Assembly (NCBI GenBank): GCA_014859085.1 | Contig: JACUUY010000011.1 | Span: forward strand, 1-33,390 | DNA length: 33,390 nt | Direction: 5' to 3' | Source of the DNA: Caldifarciminota bacterium | GTDB taxonomy: Bacteria; Hydrothermota; Tepidihabitantia; SM23-42 | Shown: piece by piece, positions 7,514-16,718 of the stretch | Layout: each line of letters opens with the position of its first letter | How positions within the stretch are numbered: the first letter of the stretch is position 1 | Made by a program: the position numbers and the translations under genes | Notes under the pieces: generated by a model | Seen by the model: the letters and a program-made list of their open reading frames with translations, nothing else | The model's database searches: none | Told to the model about the DNA's origin: nothing

Positions 7514-8869
7514 ATGCTGTTATTTATCATATTCGCATTCACCCTGCCGGTTGATTCACCAATCATGGATTACATCGATTATCTGCAGCTTCGCGGACTC
7601 ATGGATACGCCTTCGATCCGGCCCTACGATACAGACTGGGTTCTTCACCAGATCGACCGCCTGATCATCAATGAGACCCAGCTGAACGCGACGGACCGAA
7701 GAGTAATTTCCGGTCTTGCCTCCCTGACGGCAAAAGGGGATGATTTCACTTACCTGCTCCACCTGATGGGGATATATGAACGCGAACCTCTTTTCTGTTG
7801 CGGCGCACTCGATGAACGATTCGGCGGAACGCTGCTGCCGCACGTCAAATTTTCGCACGCAATGAGGATCAGACGCGCCAATGTCCTTGATACGCTCGGG
7901 CCCAAGCCCTGGAACAATTTCCAGACCTATCTCAATGAAGGCCTGGTGCGGCTGCAATGGGACAAGGTCCGGTTCGACCTGGGACGCCGGAACATCTCCT
8001 GGGGACCGGGCGCAACGCATAGCTTGCTGCTCTCATCAGACCCGAGCGGATACGACGGCTTTCTGCTGACAATAACGGGCAAGTATTTCGAATTCCACAG
8101 CATGTTTTCAGCCCTCGATGCGGCGCGCGCAAAATTCCTTTCGCTGCATCGCCTTGGTCTGGACCTGAAAGGATTCCTCAATATCGGGTTCTCAGAAGCC
8201 CTCGTTTCGGCTGATTCGCTGGAACCGTCGTACCTGAATCCTTTCTTCCCGTTCTACCTTGCCCAGTGGAGCAGTGGACGCGACGACAACGTGATGTGGT
8301 CATTGGACGCGCAGATGCGTCTGCTCAATTCAATATTCTACGGCGAGTTGTTGATCGACGATTACATGTACGAAGATGATCCGTACCCCAACAAACTGGC
8401 ATACCAGGTTGGACTGAGATCGCTCATCTGCCGGGGATTGGTCGTACACATCAATTATACCTTCGTTGACAAGTGGGTCTACACGCAACGCAAGGAACAG
8501 AATATCTATGCGCGCCGCGAACGATGTCTTGGTTATCCGCTGGGCAATGATGCCGACGAACTGAGCCTCAAGGTCAACTACATCAACGCATCCGGGTTAT
8601 TCCCGCACCTTGCGCTGCGTTATCTCCGCAAGGGCGAAGGCACGATCTACGTTCCTTTTGAGGAAGAAGGCGGACCGATAAACCCGCCGTTCCCGTCCGG
8701 CGTCGTCGACGAGACGCTGGAACTGAAGGTCGGCGCCGGATATCTCTTCCGGCGTAATTTCCATCTGCGCTTTGACATCGGCCGGCAGTGGCGCTCCAAC
8801 GTCGATCACGTCGCCGGCGCCGATGCTGACAACTGGCTCGTTGATCTTATGTTGTCGGTGATCCTGTAG
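7514..8869 (+). CDS. Wzi-like outer-membrane protein (capsule assembly Wzi family)
   Basis: A 451-aa protein with a short signal sequence (LLFIIFAFTLPV). Next is the helical N-terminal region typical of the Wzi family (DYIDYLQLRGL, then WVLHQIDRLI) and an alternating strand pattern of a beta-barrel. RFDLGRRNISWGPGATHSLL and SSDPSGYDGFLLTITG match the family's conserved 'G+..-.WGPG...LLLS' region. Wzi proteins attach capsule or other surface polysaccharide in the outer membrane, but remote members outside proteobacteria are functionally uncharacterised and no polysaccharide genes lie nearby. A strong GGAGG precedes the ATG. It converges on purH with only 25 bp between the two stops. Confidence 0.75.
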   Translation: MLLFIIFAFTLPVDSPIMDYIDYLQLRGLMDTPSIRPYDTDWVLHQIDRLIINETQLNATDRRVISGLASLTAKGDDFTYLLHLMGIYEREPLFCCGALDERFGGTLLPHVKFSHAMRIRRANVLDTLGPKPWNNFQTYLNEGLVRLQWDKVRFDLGRRNISWGPGATHSLLLSSDPSGYDGFLLTITGKYFEFHSMFSALDAARAKFLSLHRLGLDLKGFLNIGFSEALVSADSLEPSYLNPFFPFYLAQWSSGRDDNVMWSLDAQMRLLNSIFYGELLIDDYMYEDDPYPNKLAYQVGLRSLICRGLVVHINYTFVDKWVYTQRKEQNIYARRERCLGYPLGNDADELSLKVNYINASGLFPHLALRYLRKGEGTIYVPFEEEGGPINPPFPSGVVDETLELKVGAGYLFRRNFHLRFDIGRQWRSNVDHVAGADADNWLVDLMLSVIL

Positions 8870-8894
8870 TACTGGAGAAACGGGACGCAGGACC

Positions 8895-10349
8895 TCAATG
8901 ACGGAAATGACGCATGTGCGTGAACACCATGGCGATATCGTGTTCATTGCAGGCGTCGATCACCTCCTGGTCGCGTTTTGATCCGCCCGGCTGAACGACC
9001 GCGGTCACGCCGCCCTTGGCGGCGGTATCGATGCCATCCCGGAAGGGAAAGAATGCATCCGAGGCCAGGACGATGCCCGCACTGCGGTCAACCGAGTGTC
9101 GCAGCGCGATCTCAACCGCTCCCACCCTCGACGTCTGACCGGCTCCGATGCCGACCGTCCGGCCTTCTATTGCGAAAACGATCGCGTTGGACTTTGCCCA
9201 TTTCACCACTTTCCAGGCGAATTTCAAAGCATTCGTTTCGTACCCGCTGGGTTCCCTTTTCGTCACGACCTGCCAATCGGCCAGATCGGCACGGTCCTGT
9301 TCCTGGACGAGGATACCGCCGAAGACCGGCCGGTAAACAACCGGCTTGATCAATTCCGGATCCACTTCAACGATGCGCAGCCCCTTCTTCATCCGTAGCC
9401 TCTCCAGCGCCTTTTCATCATAAGCCGGCGCGATGACAACCTCGAAGAAATGCCCGGCAATAAGCTCGGCCGTGTCCAGCTCCACCCTCTGGTTGAGACC
9501 CACGATACCCCCGAAGGCCGACACCGAATCTGCCAGGTATGCGCGCTCGAATGCCTCGGCTTGCGTTTCACCGAGCGCTACGCCGCACGGCGTCTGGTGT
9601 TTCACGATCACGCAGGCAACCTCATCCTTGAATTCATGCGCCGCACCATAGGCAACATCCGCATCGAGAATATTGTTGTATGAGATCTCCTTGCCGCCAT
9701 GGATCCTGAAGCGGTCCTGATGCACCCGGTTCAGATAGAACGCTGCCTTCTGATGCGGATTCTCGCCGTAGCGCATAGCAATGAATTTTTCGGCGGCGGC
9801 GGCGAAGTACTGCCGTTTTTCGAAATCGGGCGAAAAGTATTCGGCGATGACCGTATCGTACCACGCGATGTAATCCAATGCCCTTCGTGCCAATTCCAGC
9901 CGGAAGTTCTCATCCGCGGTTCCCTGCTCGAGGGTTTTAACGACATCCGAGTATTGTCCTGGGTCGAAGACCACACCCACCTTCTTGTAGTTCTTGGCCG
10001 CGGCCCGGATCAAAGTCACTCCTCCGATATCGATGTATTCGATCATGTCTTCCAGGATCCTGTCCTGCTGTGCGAAGAAGGGGTATAGATTGCAGATAAC
10101 GAGGCCGATCTCGCCGGTCTCGAGGATCTCCTTCGCGATCCGCTGGCTCAATGTCTTGACCCGCTCGCTTTCCGAACCGCCCGTATAGTCGGATATCTTG
10201 ACCGCGTTTATGCCATAATCAGCCAGCAATTTCTGGGTGCCTCCGGTCGCGATGATCTCATAACCCAGGTCTTTCAGCGCCCGCGCGAGGTCAACTACTC
10301 CCTCCTTGTTTGCGACCGAAATAAGCGCTTTCTTGCTGTTATTGTCCAT
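8895..10349 (-). CDS. purH: Bifunctional AICAR formyltransferase / IMP cyclohydrolase
   Basis: Catalyses the last two steps of purine synthesis, AICAR to FAICAR to IMP. The N-terminal MGS-like cyclohydrolase domain shows IATGGTQKLL, ERVKTL, CNLYPF, YIDIGG and RAAAKN. The formyltransferase domain shows RYGENPHQKAAFY, SYNNILDADVAYGAA, VKHQTPCGVA, SAFGGIVGLN, GIGAGQTSRVGA and ASDAFFPFRDG. At 484 aa it is shorter than the usual 510-530, partly because the HPKxHGGIL loop after RVKTL is replaced by a shorter, unlike sequence. The ORF track starts at a GTG (10355), but the ATG at 10349 has GGAGC 6 nt upstream and is preferred. The upstream apgM stop lies within these few bases, so the two genes are cotranscribed. 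Confidence 0.95.
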   Translation of the reverse strand: MDNNSKKALISVANKEGVVDLARALKDLGYEIIATGGTQKLLADYGINAVKISDYTGGSESERVKTLSQRIAKEILETGEIGLVICNLYPFFAQQDRILEDMIEYIDIGGVTLIRAAAKNYKKVGVVFDPGQYSDVVKTLEQGTADENFRLELARRALDYIAWYDTVIAEYFSPDFEKRQYFAAAAEKFIAMRYGENPHQKAAFYLNRVHQDRFRIHGGKEISYNNILDADVAYGAAHEFKDEVACVIVKHQTPCGVALGETQAEAFERAYLADSVSAFGGIVGLNQRVELDTAELIAGHFFEVVIAPAYDEKALERLRMKKGLRIVEVDPELIKPVVYRPVFGGILVQEQDRADLADWQVVTKREPSGYETNALKFAWKVVKWAKSNAIVFAIEGRTVGIGAGQTSRVGAVEIALRHSVDRSAGIVLASDAFFPFRDGIDTAAKGGVTAVVQPGGSKRDQEVIDACNEHDIAMVFTHMRHFRH

Positions 10350-10351
10350 TT

Positions 10352-11545
10352 TCACGCTCCGTATTTTTTGAGTTTAAGGGCATTGGCAAGAAGCAATGGC
10401 ATGATATCCAGCGATCTGATGATCCCCAGGTTACCTTGCGCGCAATGCCGTTCCGTGAAACGCTTCTTTTCAGGGAAAATGTATTTCGAGTGCAGCAGCA
10501 TGGGATTGGGGTGCCACGAATGTGATTGCAGCACAGTAGGTGTCGAATGATCAGCCGTCAGGCAGAGTACATCGGGTTTGAGATTCATGATCACCGGAAG
10601 GTGTTTGTCAAACTCCTCAATGCATCGGATCTTCTCCGGCTGGTTGCCGTCCTCACCGGCCTCATCGGTTCCCTTTATGTGGACGAAGAAGAAATTGTAG
10701 TTAATGTAACTCTCCTTCAGCGTCTTCATCTCATCCGCGATCGTCTCGCCGGTCTTCAGCACATCCATGCCGACCAGAGCAGCGAGTCCACGGTACATTG
10801 GGTACGTGGCAATTGCTGCGGCGCTCAATCCGTAGCGCTGGGCCATCGGCTGAAGATTGGGATTTCTGGCATAACCCCGGAGGAGAATATAGTTGGATTC
10901 CTTCTCATCACTCAACACCTCGGCCGATCTCCTTATGAATGCATTGACGATCTCGGCCGATCTCTTGGCCTGATCGTCTCTGGCCTGAGCGAAGACGGGT
11001 TTCTGATTCTCCTTCTGCGGATCAGCATCGGTGAGATTTACGGATAACCCCGCGTTCTCGAACAGGACCACGAACCGGTGATCTTTGGCCGGCCTTATGA
11101 CCACCGGCACCTGTTCGATCGTCTTGATCGCCGCCTGAAGCTTCTTGCACAACCGCGTGCATTCCTTCGTTGATATCCTGCCGGCACGTCGATCGACAAC
11201 GATTCCATCCCGGACCGTGGCGAAATTCGCACGGACCGCAAGATCGTTCTCCTTGACCTCCAGGCCAATACCCAGGGCTTCGAGGACTCCCCGGCCGATC
11301 TGGTTATCGAGCGGATCGTACCCGAAAAGCGCGAGGTGGGACGGCCCGCTACCCGGAGTTATTCCAGAAGATATCGGAACCGTCAGCGCGAATGCACTTT
11401 TCTTGGCAAGTCGATCGAGATTTGGGGTCCGCGCGATCTCGAGTGCGGTTTTCTCGGGTGCCGGCAGATCACCCAATCCGTCCATGACAACCAGAATGAT
11501 CCTCTTCTCATTCTTGTTCAGAATATCCTGCAGGATTTCAGCCAT
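10352..11545 (-). CDS. apgM: 2,3-bisphosphoglycerate-independent phosphoglycerate mutase, archaeal type
   Basis: Interconverts 3- and 2-phosphoglycerate in glycolysis/gluconeogenesis; a member of the alkaline-phosphatase-superfamily ApgM group common in archaea and deep-branching bacteria. The protein is 397 aa. Signatures are [12 protein letters not shown] (metal-binding Asp), [36 protein letters not shown] with the catalytic serine region, [23 protein letters not shown] and LTADHSTP with the metal-binding Asp-His. The track begins at 11578, inside the promoter. The ATG at 11545 has AGGGGAGG just upstream and is the likely start. It leads the apgM-purH operon. Confidence 0.93.
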   Translation of the reverse strand: MAEILQDILNKNEKRIILVVMDGLGDLPAPEKTALEIARTPNLDRLAKKSAFALTVPISSGITPGSGPSHLALFGYDPLDNQIGRGVLEALGIGLEVKENDLAVRANFATVRDGIVVDRRAGRISTKECTRLCKKLQAAIKTIEQVPVVIRPAKDHRFVVLFENAGLSVNLTDADPQKENQKPVFAQARDDQAKRSAEIVNAFIRRSAEVLSDEKESNYILLRGYARNPNLQPMAQRYGLSAAAIATYPMYRGLAALVGMDVLKTGETIADEMKTLKESYINYNFFFVHIKGTDEAGEDGNQPEKIRCIEEFDKHLPVIMNLKPDVLCLTADHSTPTVLQSHSWHPNPMLLHSKYIFPEKKRFTERHCAQGNLGIIRSLDIMPLLLANALKLKKYGA

Positions 11546-11566
11546 AGCCTCCCCTTGTAACTCCAG

Positions 11567-11594
11567 ATAATACCACAATTTCCCGCTCAGTCAA
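11567..11594 (-). promoter_or_regulatory. Promoter of apgM-purH
   Basis: On the minus strand TTGACT (11594-11589), 16-bp spacer, TATTAT (11572-11567). The start should fall near 11560, giving a leader of about 15 nt that contains AGGGGAGG. Confidence 0.8.
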
Positions 11595-11615
11595 GCAGGA
11601 TACGCGAACGTCTCG

Positions 11616-11639
11616 CCGGTTGCAATCGGCAGGAACCGG
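11616..11639 (-). terminator. Weak stem-loop after the M28 peptidase gene
   Basis: CCGGTT and AACCGG form a 6-bp stem around a 12-nt loop, three bases past the peptidase stop codon. There is no T-run, so it may only be a transcript-end hairpin. Confidence 0.25.
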
Positions 11640-11641
11640 GG

Positions 11642-14533
11642 TTAACGCAATATCGTAAGTTTCTTCATCGTGCTTTCGTTTTCTGTTTCGAGCCGGCAGA
11701 AGTAGACGCCGCTTGCGACCTTGCGGCCATGGTCATCCAGGCCCGGCCAGATGATGGAGTACGCGCCGGGTTCCTGGACCGCATCGACCAGGGTCGAGAC
11801 GGACTGACCAACGACATTGTAGATGCGCAGGCGCACGTTGGACGCGGCCCCGAGCTGATAACGGAGCACGGTCTCATTTTTGAACGGATTGGGCACGTTC
11901 GGCTGCAGGAGAACACCGGATACCGCTCCGGTACTCTTCGGCGTCTCGGCAATACCGACCTCGCCAAAATCACTCATCACCTGCTGGGCGGCCAGACGCG
12001 CATCGTCCTGGTCCATGAAATAGAGCGGAAAACCGAAAAAGACGGCCTTGTGACCGCTGCCCAGATAACGCACCGCACACGACGCGCCCTGGTACGGACT
12101 CGCGCTGTTGCGCATGTCCATCGTGTAGATGACCTCACCCCCACTGACCGGGGTCAAGGCCTCGATATAACGCAGGACCCCGTTCCAGGTTGAATAAGGC
12201 ACTTTCGAGGTATCGACCTCCAAACGCGGATAACCGGCTAACCCGTCGGCCGCCTGGAACGAATCGGTCGCCGCCGTGATCGCAACATTGCTGAGGTGGA
12301 AATAGTCATACAGGAAACTGCCGGTGCTGAAAGTGAAAGGATAAGCCAACTGCCCCTGGAGGTTGGCGGTCGGCCGCCAGCCGACAAACCAGAGATTGCC
12401 GCCCAGACCGAGATAGGTCTGAAGATCAGCGACATGACCCGCGGCAAAGTTCTCGAGGTAGTCGTCGGCAAACCAGACGATTGATGAATATGGAACGAAG
12501 TCAGCCAGGACCGGCGCGTGATGGCTGCTGTCATACTCAAAGGCCGCGGCGAGATAATTGGTCAGGATATACGCATAGAACGCATCCTGCAGACTGTCCG
12601 GCGGGTTCGTGGCGTTGCGCGTCTCATCGACGACCAGGACTCCCTGGTCCAGGGTGATCGGCCGGCCATAGGCCTCAGCGCTGTAGACACTCCCATGACC
12701 CGCATCATCAAACGCCCGCAGCGTATAGTAGTAACGGTTCGCGCCGGAAAGCCCGTTGTCCGTATACGTCGTGTCGGTCAAGAGCGCCGTATTGAGACTG
12801 TCATAGACCGGATCGTCATTGAGCCGGCGGTACAGACGGTAACCGGCCAGATCGAGCTCTGCGTTGGGATGCCAGTCGATCCTCACTCCGGATGCAATCG
12901 GCGTGGCGACGACGCCGGAAGGCGCAAGCGGCACCAGGCGCGGCGTGCATGCCACCTCGTAGGAAGCATAGCTCGGGTGGCCCGCCGCATCGATCGCCCG
13001 CACGATAATGTAGTATGTCGAATCGGTCATCAAGCCGGTCAAGGTGTCGACATTGGCCGCGATACCAGCCACGAAATGACTATCGCTGTATGCTTCGCTT
13101 AAGCGCCCCCAGCAGACGCGGTAGCCAGCCACGTCGCTCTCCGGGCTGGACTGCCAGCTTATGTGCAGCGTCGTACCTTCGCCGATATCGATGACGGCCA
13201 CGTCTCGAACCGGACCCGGGTATAGACCAAGCACGGCCAGCGTCGCAACCCCGGTTTTTACGATGTCGGTGTAGAGAGCGGGTGACATTGTAGACAAAAG
13301 GTCGGTCGTGTCGTGGTAGTAGGGATTGAAAAAACTTCCGGCACGCTCAGCGCCGCCCACCGCCGGAAAGCCGTGGATCGCGAACGGGTACCAGTCTGAA
13401 CCGCCACTCGATATGACACGGTAAATGGCCAGGGATGGGACATACGTTTGCCCGATGGTGTGGAACAGATCCGACAGCCAGAGCGATGCCGATGCGTGAC
13501 GTTGGATTATGCAATCGAGATTTGCATCGTCCATGTAGCCGATCATGTCGAAATTCAGCACGCCGCCGATGTCAAGGCCGAGACTGTCGGCACGCTCGGC
13601 GTAGTGATAGCTGCCGAAAAGACCGAGCTCCTCAGCGCCCCACGTTATGAATTGCATGGTCGGTTCCCACGAATAATTGCTGAATATGCGGGCGGCTTCC
13701 AGCGCGGCCACGGCGCCCGAAGCGTTGTCGTCGGCGCCCGGTGCGTTATACCGGGCAAGTGCCGTGTCCCACCAGACGATCGCGTCGTGGTGACCGCAGA
13801 TGATCATGATTTTGGACGGGTCCATCGTGCCGTCCAGGGTTGCGATCACGTTGCGCTCGTAACCCGTGCCCGGCCAATTCGTTGCCATGTAGAAACTATC
13901 GAAGACCGCGGCCATGCCCCAACTGTTGAATTTCTGTCTGAGCCACGCTGAAGCGGCAAAGGAACTATCGGTAAGCGCGAGCCGGGTCTTGAAATCCTGG
14001 AGTCGCTGGATATACGAGGTGATCGAATCCGTGTTCACCTGGTCCACGACGCTCTGAATGAATGGATCCCACTCAACTGTCTGCACGACCATCTTGCTCA
14101 TGACTTGTTGCCAGAACCTTAAAGGCAATGATCTTCGCTTCAATGGCTGGAATTGCAGGGGCAAGCGGCGCAAGTCCGGGATCTTCTCATCTCCAGCCCG
14201 GATAAGAACAATCTCACCGCGGCGCCAGAGGATGTCACCGGGTATCTGTGATTCCAGATCAACCGGGAACTCACTGAAGAAATACTGACCGGTCCAGGGC
14301 GTTTCATCGATCACCCGGACAGTAAAACCAAGAGCGGCGACGCGTTCCATCTCAGCCGGGCCGACCTCAGCGATCGCCGCGTTGTCGATGAATTCGTACG
14401 TCGGAATGGAAGCGGCAAGCCACTTCGCTATCTCGGCATTATCGCGCAGTTCAACCGTAACGAGCACCGACGGCCCATGGCCGAAACCGAATAAGATGGA
14501 ACAACAAACACCGACACTCAACAATGTTTTCAC
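11642..14533 (-). CDS. Secreted M28-family zinc aminopeptidase with fibronectin III domains and C-terminal sorting-type domain
   Basis: A 963-aa exported peptidase. It has a signal peptide at residues 1-19, a prodomain, then an M28 catalytic domain (about 170-440) with all five zinc ligands: ICGHHDA, APGADDNASG, WGAEELG (base and ligand), NFDMIGY and YYHDT. Two fibronectin type III-like modules follow (about 445-640; HISWQSSPESDVAGYRV and RIDWHPNAELDLAGYRL). Then comes a roughly 230-aa domain I do not recognise, and a C-terminal FlgD/Por-type domain (PNVPNPFKNETVLRYQL ... GVYFCRLETE) ending KKLTILR. The last part resembles type IX secretion tails of Bacteroidetes-type proteins, suggesting surface delivery. 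Start is GTG at 14533 with AAGGGGGT upstream. It is a paralogue of the gene at 17215. Confidence 0.9.
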   Translation of the reverse strand: MKTLLSVGVCCSILFGFGHGPSVLVTVELRDNAEIAKWLAASIPTYEFIDNAAIAEVGPAEMERVAALGFTVRVIDETPWTGQYFFSEFPVDLESQIPGDILWRRGEIVLIRAGDEKIPDLRRLPLQFQPLKRRSLPLRFWQQVMSKMVVQTVEWDPFIQSVVDQVNTDSITSYIQRLQDFKTRLALTDSSFAASAWLRQKFNSWGMAAVFDSFYMATNWPGTGYERNVIATLDGTMDPSKIMIICGHHDAIVWWDTALARYNAPGADDNASGAVAALEAARIFSNYSWEPTMQFITWGAEELGLFGSYHYAERADSLGLDIGGVLNFDMIGYMDDANLDCIIQRHASASLWLSDLFHTIGQTYVPSLAIYRVISSGGSDWYPFAIHGFPAVGGAERAGSFFNPYYHDTTDLLSTMSPALYTDIVKTGVATLAVLGLYPGPVRDVAVIDIGEGTTLHISWQSSPESDVAGYRVCWGRLSEAYSDSHFVAGIAANVDTLTGLMTDSTYYIIVRAIDAAGHPSYASYEVACTPRLVPLAPSGVVATPIASGVRIDWHPNAELDLAGYRLYRRLNDDPVYDSLNTALLTDTTYTDNGLSGANRYYYTLRAFDDAGHGSVYSAEAYGRPITLDQGVLVVDETRNATNPPDSLQDAFYAYILTNYLAAAFEYDSSHHAPVLADFVPYSSIVWFADDYLENFAAGHVADLQTYLGLGGNLWFVGWRPTANLQGQLAYPFTFSTGSFLYDYFHLSNVAITAATDSFQAADGLAGYPRLEVDTSKVPYSTWNGVLRYIEALTPVSGGEVIYTMDMRNSASPYQGASCAVRYLGSGHKAVFFGFPLYFMDQDDARLAAQQVMSDFGEVGIAETPKSTGAVSGVLLQPNVPNPFKNETVLRYQLGAASNVRLRIYNVVGQSVSTLVDAVQEPGAYSIIWPGLDDHGRKVASGVYFCRLETENESTMKKLTILR

Positions 14534-14613
14534 TAATACCCCCTTATGTCCTTATCATTATTTTCCTTGGCAGAATTCGAATAGCACGTATTTGCTCAAC
14601 CGGAAGTCGTTGA

Positions 14614-14641
14614 ATGATATGGATTCGCGGCCTGAAGTCAA
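14614..14641 (-). promoter_or_regulatory. Promoter of the large M28 peptidase gene
   Basis: Minus strand TTGACT (14641-14636), 16-bp spacer, TATCAT (14619-14614). A leader of about 74 nt ends in AAGGGGGT before the GTG start. It lies just beyond the lipA stop codon. Confidence 0.7.
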
Positions 14642-14669
14642 CAGCCGGAGCCGCGGAAGGATTTGCATG

Positions 14670-15557
14670 TTACGATCTGCTCTGCGGTGATTGATCGAAT
14701 ATCTCGGCGGCGTGATAGGAGGAACGGACCAGGGGTCCGCTGACCACGTATCTGATGCCGATGGTCTGCCCGGCTTTTCTCAAGCGGGCGAATTCATCGG
14801 GCGTGTAATACCTCTGGACCGGAACATGCTTTCTCGTGGGCTGCAGGTATTGGCCGATCGTGACGATATCGACACCGGCATGCTTCAGATCGTGCAAAGC
14901 GGTCAGGATCTCTTGCTCTTGTTCACCCAGCCCGACCATCAGGCCGCTCTTGGTAATCGACTTCGGATTCAATTCCTTGCACTTCCTGAGCACGTCCAGC
15001 GAAACGGCGTAGCCGCAGCGCCGGTCCCGCACATACGGCGTGAGCCGCGCTACGGTCTCCAGATTGTGGCCTATTACATAGGGCCGGGCATCGATTATCC
15101 ACAGCAGACAGCCGGCATCCGCCCTGAAATCGGGAATGAGCGCCTCGACGTTCGTCGACGGGTTACTCTGATTGATGCGGTCTATCGTCTGTGCATAGTG
15201 GCGGCTGCCATAGTCAACAAGATCGTCCCGGTCCACCGAAGTGATAACAACATATCTCAAGGCCAGCGCACGGACGACTTCGGCAACATGGCCGGGTTCG
15301 TCGCGGTCGACCACACCTCGCGGGTTGCCGGTCGCCACCGCACAGAACCGGCACGCGCGCGTGCAGACCTTGCCCAGGATCATGATCGCAGCGCTCTTCT
15401 TAGCCCAGCATTCGCCGATATTCGGACAGCGCGCTTCCTTGCATACCGTGGAAAGATTATGGTCTTCGAGGATCTTGTAGATCGACTTGTAGCCATCGCC
15501 CGAGGGAATCTTGATCCGGAGCCAGTCCGGTTTTTTTAGATAATCTCTTCTAAACAT
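14670..15557 (-). CDS. lipA: Lipoyl synthase (radical SAM)
   Basis: Inserts two sulfurs into the octanoyl chain on lipoyl-dependent enzymes. It carries both iron-sulfur sites: the auxiliary cluster CKEARCPNIGEC (Cys 39, 44, 50) and the radical-SAM cluster CTRACRFC (Cys 65, 69, 72). It also has the C-terminal Arg-Ser-Ser-Tyr-His (VRSSYHA) that supplies the serine ligand of the auxiliary cluster. The length of 295 aa is normal. The ATG at 15557 overlaps the end of lipB by 22 nt, with GGAG 11 nt upstream, so the two are translated from one message. Together with lipB this is the de novo lipoylation pathway; no lipoyl-bearing enzyme is in the window. Confidence 0.97.
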   Translation of the reverse strand: MFRRDYLKKPDWLRIKIPSGDGYKSIYKILEDHNLSTVCKEARCPNIGECWAKKSAAIMILGKVCTRACRFCAVATGNPRGVVDRDEPGHVAEVVRALALRYVVITSVDRDDLVDYGSRHYAQTIDRINQSNPSTNVEALIPDFRADAGCLLWIIDARPYVIGHNLETVARLTPYVRDRRCGYAVSLDVLRKCKELNPKSITKSGLMVGLGEQEQEILTALHDLKHAGVDIVTIGQYLQPTRKHVPVQRYYTPDEFARLRKAGQTIGIRYVVSGPLVRSSYHAAEIFDQSPQSRS

Positions 15558-16195
15558 GTGCGCTTCGTCTCCGCGTCGAAAATAACGCCGAAATTATTGA
15601 TAACCCTCTGCTTCACGTCATCTAACGCAATTTCCCTGCCCGATATCTGATGCATCGACGTCATCTGGACATTCTTGAGACCACACGGGACGATCAGATC
15701 GAAATACCCGAGATCGGTATTGACATTCAGGGCAAAACCATGGAAGCTGACCCATCTCTTTACCGCGATACCGATCGAGCAGATCTTGCACTCACCGGTC
15801 CACACGCCGACCATTTTTTCCTTCCGGTATGCTGCAATATGGAAGTCAGCGAGCGTCGCGATGATCGCCTCCTCGATCTTGTTGATGAAGGGCTTGATAC
15901 CGGCGAGTCCGTCTCTCACGTTGAATACCGGATAACCGACCAGCTGACCAGGGCCATGGTATGTTGCGTCGCCGCCGCGTTCGATATCGTAGAACGCAAC
16001 ACCTCTTCCCTTCAGGGAATCGACCGGAAAGAGCAAGCTGCTGTCATGCCCGCTCCGGCCCATGGTGACGACCGGGTTGTGTTCGACCAGGATCAGCGTA
16101 TTCGGGATCTGCGCCGCCACCCTCTTCTCATAGATGACCTTCTGCAGATCCCAGGCTTCCTTATAATCCCGGTGGCCCAAATCCAACACCTGCAC
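15536..16195 (-). CDS. lipB: Octanoyl-[ACP]:protein N-octanoyltransferase
   Basis: Transfers octanoate from acyl carrier protein to lipoyl domains, the step before LipA. Diagnostic segments are GGDATYHGPGQLVGYPV, KMVGVWT, ICSIGIAVKRW (catalytic Lys), SFHGFALNVN and IVPCGL (catalytic Cys). The track uses a TTG at 16249, which would overlap the upstream gene. The GTG at 16195 has AAGGAG exactly 6 nt upstream and gives 219 aa, the usual family length, so I choose it. It sits 40 bp after the BFD gene and overlaps lipA, forming BFD-lipB-lipA. Confidence 0.95.
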   Translation of the reverse strand: MQVLDLGHRDYKEAWDLQKVIYEKRVAAQIPNTLILVEHNPVVTMGRSGHDSSLLFPVDSLKGRGVAFYDIERGGDATYHGPGQLVGYPVFNVRDGLAGIKPFINKIEEAIIATLADFHIAAYRKEKMVGVWTGECKICSIGIAVKRWVSFHGFALNVNTDLGYFDLIVPCGLKNVQMTSMHQISGREIALDDVKQRVINNFGVIFDAETKRTCLEEII

Positions 16196-16235
16196 GGAGC
16201 GCTCCTTATCCCGCCTATCCTGCTGGATCGGACAA

Positions 16236-16493
16236 TTACTCTTTATCAACGGTGGCGCTTACCGGAATGGGTTTGACCGGCGGCCGGTATGTCGGCTGGA
16301 CAACTTTCTCGATCGGGATACCGAGTTCCCTCGATATTATCTTGGCGATGTGCCGGCGGCATCCTTTGCCCTGGCACAGACCCATAGTGGCGCGGAGGAT
16401 CCTCTTCAACTCATCCATCGTGCGGTATCCTTCATGGATCTTCCGGACTATCTCTTCCTCGGTGATATCTTCGCAGCGACAGATAATTTTCAT
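16236..16493 (-). CDS. Small BFD-type [2Fe-2S]-binding protein
   Basis: An 85-aa protein made almost entirely of a BFD-like [2Fe-2S] domain. The cysteines are C5-x-C7 and C40-x4-C45 (CRC ... GLCQGKGC), followed by RRHIAKIISRELG, and a proline-rich tail (PPVKPIPV). Such subunits pass electrons in multi-subunit FAD dehydrogenases for proline, hydroxyproline, sarcosine or cyanide-forming glycine oxidation. No FAD subunit is present here. It is the first gene of an operon with lipB and lipA, and is divergent from a di-cluster ferredoxin that normally belongs to the same complexes. The ATG lies 5 nt after a -10 box, so the mRNA is predicted leaderless. Confidence 0.9.
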   Translation of the reverse strand: MKIICRCEDITEEEIVRKIHEGYRTMDELKRILRATMGLCQGKGCRRHIAKIISRELGIPIEKVVQPTYRPPVKPIPVSATVDKE

Positions 16494-16498
16494 GGCCT

Positions 16499-16526
16499 AT
16501 TCTATCCGAAAATTCACTGGAGTCAA
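16499..16526 (-). promoter_or_regulatory. Leaderless promoter of the BFD-lipB-lipA operon
   Basis: Minus strand TTGACT (16526-16521), 16-bp spacer, TAGAAT (16504-16499), the same hexamers as the nnr promoter. The ATG follows the -10 by 5 nt. Confidence 0.8.
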
Positions 16527-16547
16527 GCCGGTCAAAACCGTCTCCGT

Positions 16548-16583
16548 ACTCTGGCATTCTGGTAATTACCAGAATGCCAGAGT
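16548..16583. promoter_or_regulatory. Perfect 36-bp palindrome in divergent intergenic region
   Basis: The half-site ACTCTGGCATTCTGGTAA is followed immediately by its exact reverse complement, with no loop. It sits 21 bp upstream of the BFD -35 and about 107 bp upstream of the ferredoxin -35. A terminator makes no sense between divergent genes, so an operator or another protein-binding/cruciform site is more likely. Confidence 0.6.
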
Positions 16584-16670
16584 GAATGGCGATCATCGAT
16601 ACCTAGCCAAGAAAGAATACTTTTGCTTAACTGCCTTAAGTACGAACAGAAAGCACTCTCGCACAGAAGA

Positions 16671-16686
16671 ATCGTACGATATCGTA
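16671..16686. promoter_or_regulatory. Overlapping short palindromes abutting the ferredoxin promoter
   Basis: ATCGTACGAT (16671-16680) and TACGATATCGTA (16675-16686) are both perfect palindromes and end 4 bp before the -35 box. The position fits an activator or repressor site. The sequences are short and chance is possible. Confidence 0.35.
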
Positions 16687-16690
16687 ATTA

Positions 16691-16718
16691 TTGACGCCGC
16701 AGGTTTTTTGTGTATCAT
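16691..16718 (+). promoter_or_regulatory. Promoter of ferredoxin and second M28 gene
   Basis: TTGACG (16691-16696), 16-bp spacer, TATCAT (16713-16718). The ATG at 16727 is 8 nt after the -10, so the transcript has a leader of only about 0-3 nt. Confidence 0.7.

Noticed and set aside
12518-13102. 194-aa plus-strand ORF opposite the large M28 gene
   Set aside because: Antisense shadow of the FN3 region; no SD or recognisable protein features.
16548-16583. Reading the 36-bp palindrome as an intrinsic terminator
   Set aside because: It lies between divergent genes and has no T-tract on either side.
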